Shown here: positions 48,101 through 60,200 of the stretch, piece by piece
Layout: every line of letters starts with the position of its first letter
How positions within the stretch are numbered: the stretch's first letter is position 1
Notes under the pieces: model-generated
What the model saw: only the letters and a program-made list of their open reading frames with translations
What the model was told of the DNA's origin: nothing
Database searches by the model: none
Made by a program: the position numbers and the translations under genes
NCBI GenBank assembly: GCA_033297205.1
Contig: MU859096.1
Coordinates: 1 to 64,000 of the forward strand
DNA from: Pseudoneurospora amorphoporcata
Taxonomy: Eukaryota; Ascomycota; Sordariomycetes; Sordariales; Sordariaceae
Reading direction: 5' to 3'
Length of the DNA stretch: 64,000 bases

Positions 48101-48191
48101 CGGGAGAGCCAGCGCGGAGAGTCGCATGTATAGGAGGAGGATTGATATGGCGAGGAAGATACTGGAGGGGTTTGAGGATGGGCAGCAGTGA
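45103..48191 (+). CDS. large Ser-rich fungal protein of unknown function
   Basis: Exon 1 is 45103-45969 and exon 2 is 46032-48191 (62-base intron, GTACGT donor, CTGAC branch, CTAG acceptor, phase 0), giving 1008 residues. Most of it is Ser/Thr/Pro-rich with proline-directed phosphorylation-like sites and looks disordered. Islands that look folded: residues about 64-105 (IDARIRSKFMMWKSAQAAV), a Lys-rich coiled coil at about 453-485 (KHQMKDLKGKISSLREQAR) followed by a PFTHAQVDQWF segment, an acidic stretch near 540-600, and a C-terminal helical block (about 950-1008; LREDKYLVERLVASLGKCV). No signal peptide or membrane segment. I recognise the coiled-coil island as conserved in Pezizomycotina but no function; a cytoskeletal or scaffold role is only a guess. 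Confidence 0.85.
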
Positions 48192-51100
48192 AGAAAATTA
48201 CCCTGGTTTTCTTGGTTTTTGGTTCCTTCGGCGGTGGTGTGGCGGCGCAAGCAATGACCGGGCACGAAAAAGCAATCGTTTTATACCCATTTTTGATATT
48301 GATCAGATACTTAATGGTTTCTAATACCTAATGAGTCTTGGTGGAGCACGCGGATCAGTTCGTTTGGTCAAGGGTTGGTTTTTATACACCGAATGGACGG
48401 GAGTGAGAGATATGGCAACTTGGAGGGTTGAAAGATAAAGGGGGGAAGGCTTCAATGGCTCGCCGGTTGGTGGAGTGAGGGCTGGAAAAAGCGATTCTTT
48501 GGAGGTCAGCAAGAGGTACCCTATGCAAGGGGACTTTTGAGCGAGGAGGTGTTATTTTTTTTCTTTGTTTGATTTTTTTATATTGTCTCTGGTTCTTTGT
48601 CTTCTCATCTTTGTCTGTATCAACATCTTGTGCGGAGCTACGAGGCTACCTGCTTACATGTATCATGCCTTTTTTTTCGATTCATGTACTTTTTTCGATA
48701 CCCCATTTTTCCTCTCAGCAAGAATCTAACAAGAGTTCTATCTTACTTCTATGACCTTCTTCATATTCCTTCTTTTTGAGATGAGAGGAAATGGAAAAGG
48801 AAATCAGAAGAGAAAAGGTATAAGGCGTGGTGTGATGATGTAAGGCATGACGAGACTTGAGGGGGTGTTTGGGCAATGCCGGTGGATAGGTACCAAATCA
48901 GGTGTGGAGAGGAGAGTTATGAAGCTTTGAGATGTGCATTGATCGAACGGAGTCCAAACAATGTTTGCATCACACAGACATGGAAAGTACCTACAACACC
49001 AAACATACAACCAACTGGACAACATTGTGCATCTGTTTATGCGTGCGTGGACCGAATCTCGTGTTGATCCAAACAAGCAATCTTGTCGTAGACTCGAAAC
49101 GATCGATCAAGCAGGTCAAAATCAGCATGGCAGTGACCAGAAGCCGTGGTGCGGTGCGCCGTTGGTTCTTATGTGAGCTGTCTTGTTTTTTACCCGTTAG
49201 CGTGTGTGCCAGGTGTTGGCGGGTAGAATAAATAGGTGGGCGTAATCAGATAGGTACTCGGATGAAATGGTTACTACTTAAGGTGAGTAGGTATAGGTTT
49301 GATTCCTACACGGACAGGTGTAGGTAGATTGGCATAGGGTTAGGTGTTGAGTGATGCGTGTGAGTAAGTGCTCTCCTCTCGGGAGGGCAGGAGAGCAGTG
49401 AGTGTCCTCCAAGAGACCCATAAAGGGCTAAAAAAAATAATATAAACTGTGATTCAGAAGGCAGAGAGAGCAGAGAAGAGAGGACAAAAGAGTAGCAGTA
49501 CAAGCCAGGATATGTAAGGTGCCAGAATAGAAGAATTCTAAAACGTTCTTCTATGCAAAGATTGGGCAGTGTCGTGGTTGTGTGTGTTTTTTTGTGTGAC
49601 TACGACAATACCTACTAGAAACAATGTGGCCGCGCCAGCACTGGCGGCAGGAGAAGAGCGTCAATGCTGACCTTCAGTCAAGCTAGATACCATCGCGCCT
49701 CTCTGCGTAGATACTATCGTTGATAAGTACTTCGTACCAGGCTACATCCATGCTCAGCTGGTCTACCTATCTGATAGGCCGACTCTCTCTGTCTCTAGGT
49801 CTGTATGTGGACAAATAAGGGTGATCCCAACACCAACCCCCCGTTCATTGTTCCAGAGGTCTCAGTATTGGCACTCATCAAGCCCCAATGAGTGAGTTCA
49901 AGACGGGCGGGCGGAAGAGGAGGGGAGAGAGGGAGGGAGGGAGAGAAGAGAAGATGGAGGGGATGCAACGTTGTCTGGCGTATGTTCCGGACCGGAACAA
50001 AATCATAAAAGGTTAGGTAGTAGGGCGAGCGAAACATGCATGAGGGATGTAGACCGGTAGAGTTGAGGGGTTCCTGCTGGATCTTGTGGTGTTCTGGCCT
50101 GCCTTTTTGACGGTTTTAGCAGCATGTTTCTTCTGTTGTGAAATGGTTCTATGGAATCATTTTTCTTCGTTGTAGACGGAAGCTTGCTTTGAACTCTTCG
50201 ATGTCGTGCCTGTTTTTTGGTTTGTCAGCCGGTGCGAATACTAGGGGATAGGTAGTTAGGGTTATATCTGTTGTCTCCCTCGTGCTATTCTGCGTACTAC
50301 CTCTGAAACTGGGGAGCGCAATCGAGATGGGGATGTTTCTAATGGCTGATGTACGCGCATAGACAAATGCGTGTCTGAAGCTTGGGCATTGTAGTACAGT
50401 ATTAGGCTTTGACGAGCGTTAAGGGGGAAGACTTGCTCGCTGCGCTCTTTTTCTTTGATACCTAAATCGGCTACTCATGCTTGAGGGTTGAGCTGAGTAA
50501 AGCTGAGTGAACCCGAACCGTCCTGTTTGGCCCCCTTGAGCCTCTGCTGGCCGCTCTCCACCCTCGTCATCCCGCAGTCCCGCTCAACGGCTCTTTGCCA
50601 GGCTTGCTCTCTGCATATTAGATACACAAATCCTGCATCTACCCGTCTTGTCCCGTTTCTTGACGCTGCAAGACATGCAGGTCTTGGGTCGCACGCATAC
50701 AGCAAGGTAGGGGTTTGTCAGCCACCGACCAGACCAGACCGTTCAGCCCTTCTCGAGAAGTGTGAGAGAGAGATCCGGGGATCAAAACCCTGTTACGGCT
50801 CCCTAAGGTGAGTGTATCCCATACAAGTCCATTCCAGTCGTCTGCTACACAGCTTTCAGAGCTTGAGCTAATCCTTCCTGGTGGGTGGTCCGCACCCAAC
50901 ACAATGATCGAGACATGCATCCGGGTCGCATACACTGACACACATTACACGCTTTGGTATCAAATCTTGCCTCACTAGCCCTTTCTTAGCCTGCCGTACG
51001 ACCTGGGCGCCCGTTCCCTATTTGCACAGAGAGCAGACAAGTGTCTCGCTTGTTCCCAGTCCAAACATTGCTCGCTAGCTCAGTTCGCTGCCGGCTGGCC

Positions 51101-52625
51101 GTCCTACTTGGTGTGAGTTGGGCATGTAGCACTTGGAAACAGTCCTCATGTTACAGTGACTCGGGCGCCTGGAGGCAAAGAAGAGAAGAGGAGTGGAGGA
51201 GAATGCGAAGTGAAGGGTCTCTCGTTCGGTTGAGTGGCGGCTCGGGTTTTTGTTGATCCCGGGAAAGTGTTGTGCTGGCATGGAACGGACGGGTGGCGAG
51301 GGGAGCGGAGTTCAATGTCAAACTTCCAACGGTTCCTGGGGAAAGAGCTCTTGTGTCATGGAGAGTTCAACCGAGGAAGCTGCCTTTGATAATGGGAAGG
51401 TCCAACAGTGGCTTTAAATCCATGATATTGGGCGCTAGCCTTTATGCAAAGGAAAGTGCATTGGAAATCCTTTCAACTCGGGAAAGGGTAATCAACCAGG
51501 GGAGCTCGTCAGGGCCAGAACGGGAACCTTTGCAGTTTGCACCCACATCGGGCAAAGTCAACAGGGAAAGTTGCATCTAGGAGAAACGAAAAAGGAGGGG
51601 GTTTCCCAACCTGTCTATACATCACACATTGCACGACACCCGTCATCGGCCGGGTATCATCTGTGTGACCACTTGGAGGTCAGTCATTTCTGGTTTGAAA
51701 AGGGAAAGCCAGTCCAGTCACTCGGTCAGCCTAGGGTGAGGCGAAGCGAAACCAACCACTGGGAGTACGGTCGGGCTTCCTTCGTTTCTCTTCTCCTTCT
51801 TCTGCGATGTAACTCCTTTTCGTAATTCATCAAATTTCCTCGAACGAGTTCGCTCAAACATAGGGCAGTTTCAACAAGTGACGGCTACATAACTGGAAGA
51901 CGGAGAAAGCGAACTAATTCAAGCCTCAACACCACACCAAATCATCATCTCATACTTTACCACATCGAACCAAGTCCACCATATAACCCAGGTATGTCTC
52001 AGACCCTTTCCCGTTCTTACACTACTTGTTAATTTTGCACCGGTGATGCCTGTCGACATGAGGGCGCAGGACGACGATCGGGACATCGGAGGTCAAAGAT
52101 GACTCAGTACAATCACAGCGAGCTTTATGTGGTGTCCAGCTGCTCATATTTGACTTGGCATCCCCCGCCAGGCTGTGGCATTCATGACAGATGTCAGAGG
52201 GTTGAAAGGGCTGGACCTCAACACGGACGCGCTAACTCGAAGTTTCCTCACAGTCGGTCGTTTCGGGCTGCTACTCCTATATTGCTCCTTCCACGATTAT
52301 ACTGTGGGTAAATCAAGCTTAGCTTGACGAGGAAGGCATCTTACTCGCCCATCATACACCATAGACAGGCACGAATTTTGCTCCATCTCGAAAAAGCATC
52401 TTCACAAGTGCTTGACGCACACCCAAGTACCCAGTCTTCCTGCTCGATATCACCTCCGGCTCGCGGGATGACCAACTGTTCTCCCTGCTCTCCAGCCACC
52501 CAGCGAAAACCATCACCCCAGGAATTCGCAACAACCCGGAGGAGGAGTACACCGAACCTGCTCCTTCGTTGACTCTTTTTGCAGAGATAATTTCGAAGCC
52601 TCTCCTTTGTTTTTCATTTTCCAGC
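48192..52625. other. intergenic; no supported gene
   Basis: 4.4 kb with only short frames. It contains T-rich tracts near 48550-48780 and a purine-rich GGGA-type stretch near 49910-49965. A possible leader intron of the next gene runs from a GTATGT donor at 51992 to a CAG at 52253 with a GCTAAC branch site near 52231. Confidence 0.45.
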
Positions 52626-54810
52626 ATGACTCTTCCATCATATCGCCATGACAGCAACGAGAACAATGACGTCTATTCCCTTTCAGACATCACCGAGGAG
52701 ATTCACAGGGCTGATCGAACAGTGTCCAATGAAAGCAAACAAAAACACCAACAAACACAGGAGGAACACTCGGGCATAAATGAACATGCATCAAGGTCGC
52801 CAGTTCGCCGGGTTCTTCTTACATTCACGTTAGTACCTGCCTGCATTGTCAGTGTTCTGAGCTTGGCTGACTCCTATCCACTCACAGCATATGCGCCGGT
52901 CTGATGTTCTCGTGCCTGGACACATCCATCGTCTCGACTGCCTTGGTTTCAATATCGCTGGATTTGGGCGATGCTCAAGATGCTCCTTGGACCATTCTAG
53001 GATATCTCCTAACATACATGAGTGAGTACATCTCCATGGCCTTGATCCACGAGGAATTGTTGCTGCCACATTGCTTTTCATGGGCGGAGGGAACACTTCT
53101 CTGAGTGTATTGCTGACTGTATTCCGTTAAAACACAGGCTTTGCCGTTGGTTTCTCCAAACTGAGCGACATTTACGGTCGACGAAACCTTCTCGCCATTG
53201 CCTGGGTATTTTTTTCTGGATTCTCGGTCTGGTGTGCCCTTGCCGGGTCTATGAAGCAACTGTATGCTAGATCCTCAATCACTTCGTTCAAAGTCGCTTC
53301 AGCATTAACACAATCTACTTACCAATTAGGATCGCAGCACGAGCGCTTCAGGGGATTGGTGGCTCGGGTCTCTACAGCTTAGCGCAAGTCTGTCTCCTCG
53401 AACAAGGACCCAGTAAGCCCGAGATGGTGGGAGCGCTGGTCGGCATTACTCTTTCCATCTCATACGTCCTGGGCCCATTGCTAGGAGGCGGAATCTCGGC
53501 TGGCTGGACTTGGAGAGGCATCTTCTGGATTAAGTTGGTCTTCCCTCTCCAAGTAAATAGCAAAATATCTCTTTCTCTAACCTTGTTTACCACAGTGTCC
53601 CATGTGGCGCGCTCGCCCTCATAGGTATCTACTCACTTTGGCCAGACGACCGACGACAACAATACGAAGGATGGACGGGTATCCGCAAAATCGACTTTCT
53701 CGGCAATTTTCTTCTCATAGTAGCCTCGATTCTGCTGGTATTTGGTGTACAGGAAGCTGGATCCTACGTGTGGAAGTGGTCTAGCCCTGTCATCATCTGG
53801 TCTCTGGTGATAGCTGGGTTGAGCTGGATTCTTTTGGGGGTCTGGGAAACGTATCTGTTTTACGGGCGAAACCATCACATCCAGCCGATATTCCCCGTGC
53901 GACTGGCGACAGGCCGCGTTTATCTGTCAACAATCATGTACGTCTCGGCCCACGTCCTTTTTTTGGTCCACCGTCGCAAAACCTTTGTCGTTTGCGACTT
54001 GCGCTAACTGAATGGTGTAGAGTCACGTTTCTTACGGGTCTTGTCTATATTGCCCTTGTCATCAAAATCCCCGAGCGATTCCAAGTCATTTACGGCGACA
54101 GTGCCCTTCGAGCTGGTATCCATCTCCTCCCGATGTTAGGATCGTGCGCCTTTGGATCTACCCTAGCCGGAAGCATCTCTAAGAAACGAAACCTCACAAG
54201 CCATACTCTCGCGGCCGGAAATTCGCTCCAGGTGATAGGATTGGGTCTGGTCTATGGGTTTTCACACACGACGGAGCGAGGTGATATCCGATATATACTG
54301 GGGTTTACGGCCATATACGGGTTTGGCGTCGGCCTGTGCTTCGCCGCCTGTACCATGATCGCGGCTATCGAGGCTCGCCACGGAGACTTGGCCGCTGCAC
54401 AAGGAGCCGTTGCGCAGGTACGGGTGCTTGGCGGCTCGCTGGGTCTAGGTATCTGCACCATTATTTTCAACGACATATTGCAGAGATCTCTCGGTCCTGC
54501 AACGGAGGCTGGCAGGTTTCCTGCTACTGTTCTTGACCAGCTTCACAGGAGCCCGCTGGCCGTGTTCATGCTCCCGCCTGAGCAGCAAGCTCTGGTCAAG
54601 ACGGTATACTCGGACGCGTTCAGGTTTCAGATGCTCCTGATGGTGGCGGTGGCGGCGGTGGCCGTTCTGGCTAGTTTGGGAACATATAGGTCAAAACCGC
54701 CGGCTGTTGTTGATACGATGATTCATCACAAGGAGTTGGCGGCACGACCTAGCGATACCGAGTTGGAAAGCGCGAGTAGTGTCCGCTCGCTGGTTCGTGG
54801 AGTCAGCTGA
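52626..54810 (+). CDS. MFS drug/H+ antiporter, DHA2 (14-TM) type
   Basis: A probable plasma-membrane exporter driven by the proton gradient. Six exons: 52626-52828, 52888-53021, 53138-53261, 53330-53533, 53596-53937 and 54021-54810, giving 598 residues; every phase closes. A polar N-terminus (about 65 residues, Gln/Glu-rich) precedes TM1. TM1 carries LDTSIVSTAL, the DHA2 motif D1. The loop 2-3 motif is GFSKLSDIYGRRNLL. ARALQGIGGSGLYSL is motif B, with the basic residue in TM4. GPLLGGGISAGWTWRGIFWIN is motif C plus the WRW/IN region of TM5-6. About 14 membrane segments are expected. DHA2 pumps often sit in secondary-metabolite clusters, but no biosynthetic enzyme is nearby. Convergent with the tyrosinase gene. 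The substrate is unknown. Confidence 0.9.
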
Positions 54811-55961
54811 GACATTGGCCCATTCTTAGGTTCCGTTCTTTCAGCCTTTCTCTTCTTCTTCTGTTTTGTGGTTCTGTTTTCTAGGTTTTGGTGCCTGGAG
54901 CATCATCGGTGACAATTTCATTGAGCCGTGTTCTTTCCTAAATTCAGCGTGCGTTGTACACTCTATACAGTTACTAGATGGGATTTCTTTGGTGGGTTCT
55001 CTTATGTTGACGCAATGGCGCCTATGATTCGTTATGATCATCTACCTCAGGGCGTATTTTCTATCAGGGTGTTAGTTTCTCAGTGGGTTTGATTTTATTT
55101 TATTTAAGTGTGGGAGCCCAGGTATCATCGAGAGTGTAAATGTCTAGTCATGAGGCCATGTACTGCTGGAACAAATAAGCAAACCTGAGAATGGAATAAG
55201 GCCAGCTTGGGTGTTGCGCGAATAAAACTGACGACAAGGGTCAGATCATACTTCTTTGGCTGAACCTCTAGCTGCTTCATCTTGAATGTGACAATGATGT
55301 GCCAAGCGCGTAATTTATCCTATGGTATGGCCGAATAGTTCATACCGAGATACATTTGCGACTTTCGATGCGGCCGTTAATGGTGGCCAACATAGGACCG
55401 GATCGGGATCATGAGGGGGCGTTGAGACATTCCCTAACTGATGTAAAAAGACGGTGGTGTAACACACCCAATTTTGGGCTTGCTCATGGATGTCAGGTAC
55501 ATATTGCCGGTTGTTTGTTTCAGAGGAGGAAGATAACCATCTCCGAAGACAGCTGAAGATTACTGCTGGGTTCTTGCCATTATGGATGTATAAGGAATGA
55601 TGAGTAAACAGTAAGCCACGTGAAAGATTCATTCCGCCGACATAGTTAAACTACGACCCCGTAGATGCTCTGTACCATATATTGTGTTGGCGAAGACAAC
55701 CACCTACTCACTCATGTGTTCATCGCGGCAGGTATTGTCCATAAAGGCACGAGTATTAGTTTCACAGCTACTCCAATGTTGGCAAAGCCCAGAGGACGTA
55801 TGTTTAGTCATTGTTCGATGATCATATTCGAGGTTATGGTTATGTACTTTGCTTCTATAGTTCGTATGTGGCGGGCCAGACACAGCAATCTCTGGTCGGC
55901 CTAGTTCATTTCAACGGGTATCTCCATCATCCATCTCTTCCTCATTTTCATCCGAGTCCCT
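54811..55961. other. convergent intergenic region, no supported gene
   Basis: The 3' ends of the exporter and the tyrosinase genes face each other. Nothing recognisable is present. Confidence 0.5.
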
Positions 55962-57278
55962 TCAAGCATAAACATAGCAGAGCGGCTCATCCCCAACAGT
56001 GTTCATCAACTTCTTGATCTGCGTCGACGGGAAATCAGGATGGATATCCAAAAACTCGTCCACCGTGACGTTCTCGCTCGCCGGCTGGTTCAAGATGGTG
56101 TGCGTTCCGAACACGTCCTGGCGGTTTGCAAAATCCAGGTTCTGCCAGATCCACCACATGCGATCAATCTGCGAGTGATGCAGCCAGAAGGCCGGGTCAC
56201 CACAGCTGATAAAGGCATCCGAGCCGGGGTCGCCGCCGATGGTGAAGTGGCCGCCGAAATGCACGCTCTTGACGTCCTTGAAGGGCGCGTAGCGCGTGTC
56301 GTTGTTGTACCGCAGGTCGCCCTCGATGGCGGCGCGGAAAATCTCGATGTCGGGCGAGGACAGGATCAGGTTCGTCGAGTTACGGAAGGTATTTTCGGTC
56401 CTCAACAGGGCCGTGTTCAGGTCGCGCTTGAGGCAGCGCGTGTTTTTGGCGGCCGGGTTGGCGGCCGAGGAGTAGGTGGGTGCGCCGTAGTCCGGAAGGG
56501 CGACGGGGCCGAGATGGGTCTGCATGCCGCCAAAGGGGCCCTTGGTTACGCAGCCGGAGCCGTTGGCGGGCGGAAGGTCGGTGGTGCCACGGTCGGGCCA
56601 GATGGGCATTGTGAGACCCTCGTGAGGGATGTACTCGCCGTTGCCGCCGAGGGAGGTGTCGGAGCCGTCGAAGATGGGGGACTTGGTGACGTCTTGGGTA
56701 TCCATTCCCCATTCCCAGTAGGGGAGGCCACCTGTTGATCGGAACGTTAGTAAGGGTTGTATGTGTGGTAAAAAGGGATTGTAGTGAACGTACCCTTCCA
56801 GCCACAGGCTTCTAGCTTCTTCTCATATTGGTGGATAAAGAGACGATGCCAGGAAAGGAACAAGCCGGAGTAGTGGATATTGACGGTGTTGATCAAATGG
56901 ATCCATGTGAAGTCATCGTAGCCTGTTACAGCTCCCTCGATGTCCGGGAAGACACTGGGCGATTTTTGGAGGCACTGAACAGCCTTAATGAACTGTCTGC
57001 GCTGAGCAGGAGGGAGAGTACGCCTAAGATGATGTTAGTGTGGCCTTTTCTTTGGTAGCTTGTTTCCATGGATACACATACCATTCCTGTCTAACTTTTA
57101 CTTTGTTCGCCTTGCATGATCCCTTAGAATTCTTGTAGGCGTTTGCGCTGGCAAGCTTGTTGAGAGTAGCAAGAGCCGCGCCAGAGTCAATGGCTTGCTG
57201 GTTGAAGGTGGGGAGGTTTAAGGCAGATGCCGTGCTGGCAAGAACTCCCGAGAGGGCAAGAGCGGGTGTAAGATGCAT
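55962..57278 (-). CDS. secreted short tyrosinase / catechol oxidase
   Basis: A type-3 copper enzyme that oxidises phenols or catechols to quinones. Three exons: 57278-57082, 57023-56794 and 56731-55962, giving 398 residues with all phases closing. Residues 1-19 form a signal peptide (MHLTPALALSGVLASTASA). CuA ligands are H108, H116 and H125; CuB ligands are H300, H304 and H328. These spacings (8, 9; 4, 24) match the short Aspergillus oryzae catechol oxidase AoCO4 as I recall it. The YWEWG segment and the FWLHH motif are present. It ends shortly after the domain (GDEPLCYVYA), without the C-terminal latency domain of melanin-type fungal tyrosinases. Asn-X-Ser/Thr sites (NGS, NST, NDT, NVT) support secretion. 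Monophenolase versus diphenolase activity cannot be decided. Confidence 0.93.
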
Positions 57279-59062
57279 GATGGCGGGCCTGATCTCTTCC
57301 GAGGATATCGACTTGAGATGGGGGAGAGATGGGGGGAACACTGATAAAGGCAAGATCAACAGACAGACGGTCTTCCAAACCTTTATACATTTACATCATG
57401 TCCTCCGACCCCACTACATTCTCACATTCATGTGTTCATGCTACGAGTTCTCGGCTCGTACTCGTTCCACGGCCTCTTCCGATTTCTGAAGGTCCGAGCG
57501 AAGGCCACCCTGCCTAATTTTGCATAATTCCACGTTTTTTAGACTCAAAAACATACCTACCGTTGAAGCCGTCTTGCCGATTTTGCCTCTCGGAAACGTC
57601 TCTATCCTATGTTTAGCTAAGCGCAGGAACAGGAAGCGAGGTTGGCGAAGGTCTATGCGCACTCGACAACGGCAATGACCGCGTGGCGTACGAAGCGTAT
57701 TGGCTATTCGGGCTTCCAGAAGGTATAGGCCGCGGTACCGAGACATAGACGATGATACTCTACATTGAAGTATCGGTTCTGGGACGGAAAGTGTTACGAT
57801 CCCTGCAGTCTTTTGCAGCTGTTTTGCTACCCAAGGACTCCTAGGACATGCGGTTGGTTCCTGGCGAGAGGAGTTCAGACCAATGAACTCGGTGACCATT
57901 AAACTCAAGCAATTAATTTCCCTGAGAGCCCGAGAGATGTCATCGAATTGAGAATCCGAGCCTGACGAGTCGGAGAACGGCTTGAAACCGTGATGACTTG
58001 TTTATGTTAGTCACATTCTCATGGTAGGGGGGAGTAAAACACACCTAAAGAGAAATTCGGAGAGATATTTGGTCTTGGAGGGCATGTCTTACACAGACAA
58101 TAGAGGTTGGGAACAGACGAAGATAGAACATGGCCTATCATTCGACCGCTTATGGGGCCCATCTTCTCCTTTCTTGGAATGTTACTGTGCCGACGACGTG
58201 GTTAGCTTTGAAAACTTTTGCCGAGTTTGAGTTGGCGAGTTGGTGGGTGGTAAAACTCACAGTGTCTTTTGTTCATTTTCGGTCAACTCCTCCGAAATTA
58301 TCCACAACGTCTGCAACTTCGCTCTGTGCTTTGGCCGAATAATACCACTCTCGGTCGTAGCGGAACACTCTTCAGGCTTAAAGGATTGTGTTAAAGAGGA
58401 GCATGGAACACCCCATGATTTGCTCCTCCAATCTCCCGCCTCGGGAAGGAGACCGGGATGCCGGGAAGTTCGCCCGTTCTGTCCGTCTAAAATCGTGCAA
58501 CGAGTTTGTGCATATGTATGAAGTGGGAGTTTCCAGGAGCCAGGTTCGAGAATGGCCTAGTGCTGACACTTTATTATGTTACCGCATCCATCTACTCATC
58601 CATAAACAGATATCCTCTTTTGGGGGAAGTCACAGCTTATCCGGGCGATTTTAGCTGCCTCTTAGCTGCATATGCAGCATCTCTCCAACAGTTTCAATGT
58701 AGGATTCGCCTATAATCCAACATGATCCACAGAGCATATCTGTTATGGTTGAGTAGAAGCGGTATGTAACGTCAATAACCGTGGGTTTGCTAGGTCTTTA
58801 TCAAAAGGCAGAATTACCCCGTAGACCCCGTTAACATCCTAGGCGTCCCGGAGTGTTTTGTTCGCTCCTGGTCTCCAGTCGTGCCACCCGCAATGCATTC
58901 AAATTACCCAATCGAACCAATATATCCCAGACATCGTAGGAACACTGATCGCCAGTAGGCATGCAATTAACCAGTGATATAGCCAGGCATTGGCGCAAGG
59001 CATCAGAGTATCAGCATGCTTGAAGTGGTAAAGCTTGCGGAACGTGTGAGAATGACAGGTGG

Positions 59063-59130
59063 AAATCCCCCAGATTCTTGCGAATTCCCCAGAGAATCCC
59101 CCAGATGCCAGCAAATCCCCCAACAAATCC
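59063..59130. repeat. short imperfect repeat of AATCCCCCA
   Basis: Five close copies of an AATCCCCCA/AATTCCCCA core follow each other at spacings of 12-20 bases. No associated gene. Confidence 0.6.
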
Positions 59131-59843
59131 TCATTATCAACAGACGCTCACTTTGTATTGTGATATCCTTGGGTTGTAGTCTTATGTCGTAGTGGCCGTC
59201 TTGGCTCGTCTAAGTCCGGCCTTGGGCTCAACGGGGACTGATCCCGAACGGAGCTAGGGTTAGTTTGTCTCCACGGTTCAGAACATCGAATCGAAGAGTC
59301 GCCTTTTCTACCCCCAGCGAATTTCTATTACGATCTTTCCAACATCAAAGTCCGTTCTACTCCACAGATAAAGCCCAAATACGTCCCAGGCGTGCGTACT
59401 CCATCTTGGTGGCCAAAGATGAACTCTTTGGCCGTCCGCCTTCTTTGATTTCCTACCTGGCAAAAGTGTAAAGGGAGGAAAAAGGAGGCAAAGCAGGTAA
59501 AGAAGAAGGAGGAGGGAGGGACAGTAGTGGCATCGGGGTATGCGATGCTATATATGCGAGGATGTATCCGTTATGGACGAAGGCGAATGATGGATGGAAC
59601 CACTGATGATGGAATGGCTCCCTCATTGATGGTGATGAATCTAGGTAACTAGAAGAGAGACCGTAAGATTTCGTCCGACATGTTTTTATGTAGGAAATGG
59701 CCTGCGTCGCAGATGAAGGAGCGAGGCACGGGATCTCCCACATCAGTGAATGGGTTGTTTCTTCACCTCCCTACGACTTTGGGTGGAATATATGACGACC
59801 ACCAATAAATATCTCTAGCCCAACAATCCAACAACTGGTAAAT

Positions 59844-59867
59844 GGCCCTGTGGTGTAGTGGTAGCAC
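59844..59867 (+). other. tRNA 5'-half-like fragment (probably not functional)
   Basis: GGCCCTG, then TG, then an A-box-like D arm (GTGTAGTGGTAGCAC) resemble the start of a tRNA-Gln-type gene. No matching CAGGGCC acceptor strand, anticodon arm or canonical GGTTCGA box follows within 120 bases. A GC hairpin at 59918-59933 lies downstream. Best read as a fragment or chance. Confidence 0.25.
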
Positions 59868-60200
59868 AAGTTGAGGACGGCTCGCTCGGTCTTTGTACGA
59901 CAAGGTCTGCTTGAGTCCGGGCAGTGGCGCCCGAAAATTTATCGGCGTTCATTTTTTCCCTTCTCCTTTTCTTCTTCTCTTTTTGTGATGCCGTGCGTGG
60001 TTGCCGTTTGTTTGCGTCCCAGTTCGACAAAGCCTCCGACGATCGTTGAGATACATAAAAGTGGTGTTTTGTTTGTATAGACAACTCACCGACCTCCTTC
60101 CTGAGTTTGATGAGCTCCATCAGAAAACCGCTGGAGTTGTACAAAGCGCACACTGAACTCAACTGCCTTTATCCGTCACCGTTTCTGTTTTTCCCTCTCC

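Larger units (their letters stand above)
57279..60200. other. intergenic; repeats and a tRNA-like fragment, no supported gene
   Basis: It contains the tyrosinase promoter, an AATCCCCCA repeat at 59063-59130 and a tRNA-5'-half-like sequence at 59844-59867. A 155-codon minus-strand frame (57908-57441) lacks an ATG start and a recognisable domain. Confidence 0.45.

Noticed and set aside
49285..49325. GGTTTGATTCC with CCTACAC flank resembling a tRNA T arm
   Set aside because: No A box or acceptor-stem partner could be placed upstream.
57441..57908. 155-codon minus-strand frame upstream of the tyrosinase gene
   Set aside because: No ATG at the start, Arg-rich random-looking composition, no domain.
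59922..59940. TGGCGCCCGAAA, similar to a lysine-tRNA primer-binding site of retroelements
   Set aside because: The match is only about 12 bases and is part of a local GC hairpin; no long terminal repeats or gag/pol-like coding flank it.
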